From an uncultured Pseudomonadota bacterium (GTDB lineage Bacteria; Pseudomonadota; Gammaproteobacteria; Burkholderiales; Burkholderiaceae): DNA of 16,773 bases. The stretch spans positions 1 through 16,773 of the forward strand of contig CAMLIZ010000099.1 of assembly GCA_946480245.1 (NCBI GenBank). The letters are read 5' to 3'. Positions 15,654 to 16,773 of the stretch are shown here, one piece after another. The position numbers and the translations under genes are program-made. How positions within the stretch are numbered: the stretch's first letter is position 1; every line of letters starts with the position of its first letter. Under the pieces are notes generated by a model. That model did no database searches, was not told where the DNA came from, and was given only the letters and a program-made list of their open reading frames with translations.

Positions 15654-16773
15654 TGCCCTTCACGCTCACCAGGTGGCCGGGGTTGCTGGTCTCCTCCAGC
15701 ACGCCGCTCATGCGGCGCAGCAGGCGCGCGCTCTTCTTGGCGCGCCAGATCAGCAGGTCGGCGAGCCAGGGGTGGGCGTTGACGCGGTTCGCACGTTCGT
15801 AGAGCTCGAAGCGCGGCTTCAGCGCCAGCAGGCGGGCCTCGTAGTCGGCGCGCACCGCAGCCTCGTCGCTGTGCTGCTCGCGCCCGCGCAGCAGCGCTTC
15901 GGCAGCCAGCATGCCGGTCTCCAGCGCCTTGCCGATGCCTTCGCCGCTGAATGCGTAGGTGCTGCCCACCGCCTCGCCGGTGGCCAGCAGGCCGGGGCGC
16001 GAATAGCGTGCGCCATCGAGCGAGCAGCGCAGCGGCGCGCCTTCGAGCTTGCCCTGCATCTGGCCGCCGGCCATCAGCTCGCGCGCCGGCGCGTAGAACT
16101 CACAGAACTGCTTGAAGACCTCGCGCAGGTTGGTGTCCTGCATGGCACCGCGGCCGTTCTCGATCTTGTGGCTGTGCGTGATGCCCACGCCGATGTTGAA
16201 CACGCCGTCGCCGCACGGAAAGATCCAGCCGTAGCCGGGGCGCAGCTTCTTGTGCCACACGATCTCGAGCGCGGTGATGCGGCCCGTCATCGCCGGGTTC
16301 TTCACGTAGGCGCGCAGCGCGATGCCGCTGGGCGTGCGGCGCTCGCACAGGCCGGCGGCGATCATCGCCTGCGGCACCGCGCCGGTGGCCATCACCACCC
16401 AGGGCGCGCGGATCTCGTGCACGCCATCGGCCAGCTTCAGGCGCGCGCCCACCACGCGCCCGCCCTCTTCGATCGGCGCCTCGAAACGCGCCGGCGCCAG
16501 CAGCCGCGCACCGGCGGCTTGCGCGGCGCGGCACACGATGTCGTCCAGCACGCGGCGCGGCAGCACCGCCAGCGCGCCGGGCACGTCGACGCGGCCGCCA
16601 CGCGGGCCGATGCAGCCCACATGGCGCGCCGGCTGCGCATGGCGCATCACCTCGTCGAACACGCCCAGGCGCTTCAGCGCCGCATGCGCATCGGGGATCA
16701 GGCCGTCGCCGCAGGTCTTGTCGCGCGGGAACGTGTGCTGGTCTGCCAGCACCACCTGCAGCCCGGCGCGGGA
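15631..16773 (-). CDS. FAD-dependent oxidoreductase, geranylgeranyl reductase family, 5' end outside window
   Basis: 380 residues are visible. The frame is open to the window edge (SRAGLQVVLADQHTFPRDK), so the start codon and the first FAD-binding glycine motif lie outside. FPRDKTCGDGL matches the PRxKxCG block of the geranylgeranyl reductase / digeranylgeranylglycerophospholipid reductase-like flavoproteins. APWVVMATGAVP is the usual second strand motif, and LLATGEAVGSTYAFSGEGIGKALETG is the C-terminal FAD-binding block, here GEA where many relatives have GDA. Such enzymes reduce isoprenoid double bonds or hydroxylate or dehydrogenate other substrates. Substrate cannot be assigned, and in a non-phototroph it need not be a geranylgeranyl compound. 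Its stop (TAG, 15631-15633) lies inside the convergent metallopeptidase gene. Confidence 0.88.
   Translation of the reverse strand, partial: SRAGLQVVLADQHTFPRDKTCGDGLIPDAHAALKRLGVFDEVMRHAQPARHVGCIGPRGGRVDVPGALAVLPRRVLDDIVCRAAQAAGARLLAPARFEAPIEEGGRVVGARLKLADGVHEIRAPWVVMATGAVPQAMIAAGLCERRTPSGIALRAYVKNPAMTGRITALEIVWHKKLRPGYGWIFPCGDGVFNIGVGITHSHKIENGRGAMQDTNLREVFKQFCEFYAPARELMAGGQMQGKLEGAPLRCSLDGARYSRPGLLATGEAVGSTYAFSGEGIGKALETGMLAAEALLRGREQHSDEAAVRADYEARLLALKPRFELYERANRVNAHPWLADLLIWRAKKSARLLRRMSGVLEETSNPGHLVSVKGITRLFLE

Overview
This is a very GC-rich, tightly packed bacterial chromosome segment. The gene types, codon use and near absence of Shine-Dalgarno sites fit a betaproteobacterium of the order Burkholderiales, perhaps the Rubrivivax/Leptothrix/Methylibium group. 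That placement is an inference from protein style and cannot be fixed without database comparison. I see twelve protein-coding genes, two of them cut by the window edges. There are no RNA genes, insertion sequences, CRISPR arrays or phage genes. No gene-free stretch exceeds 140 bases.

Left part (+ strand, 2-6255): the 3' part of purB (purine synthesis), followed with no gap by a secreted caspase-like C13 peptidase homologue. A 139-base, hairpin-rich intergenic segment then leads to pyrF (pyrimidine synthesis). Next is a 1081-residue hybrid sensor kinase with a membrane-embedded input region, four PAS-like domains, a kinase core and a C-terminal receiver.

Middle part: a two-gene molybdenum hydroxylase unit on the minus strand (small [2Fe-2S] subunit, then the large molybdopterin subunit with a twin-arginine signal), joined by an ATGA overlap and convergent with the hybrid kinase. 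A small YpfH-type esterase diverges from it on the + strand.

Right part: a minus-strand LytS-type kinase and LytTR-type response regulator, again joined by an ATGA overlap, run into an M14 zinc carboxypeptidase-like gene 54 bases downstream. Beyond these are a YafJ-type class II glutamine amidotransferase (-) and a zinc-ribbon metallopeptidase-like gene (+). Their start codons face away from each other across only 22 bases, which contain a perfect 10-bp palindrome that reads as a -10 element on both strands. The window ends with a partial FAD-dependent oxidoreductase of the geranylgeranyl-reductase type, whose 3' end overlaps that of the metallopeptidase gene by 23 bp.

Most genes are conserved housekeeping or enzyme genes, and I found no clear multi-gene novel system. 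The points most worth a second look are the symmetric promoter at 14499-14508, the recurring pattern of start codons 5-7 bases after a -10-like hexamer (possible leaderless mRNAs), the C13 peptidase homologue attached to purB, and the LytS/LytTR/M14 gene cluster.
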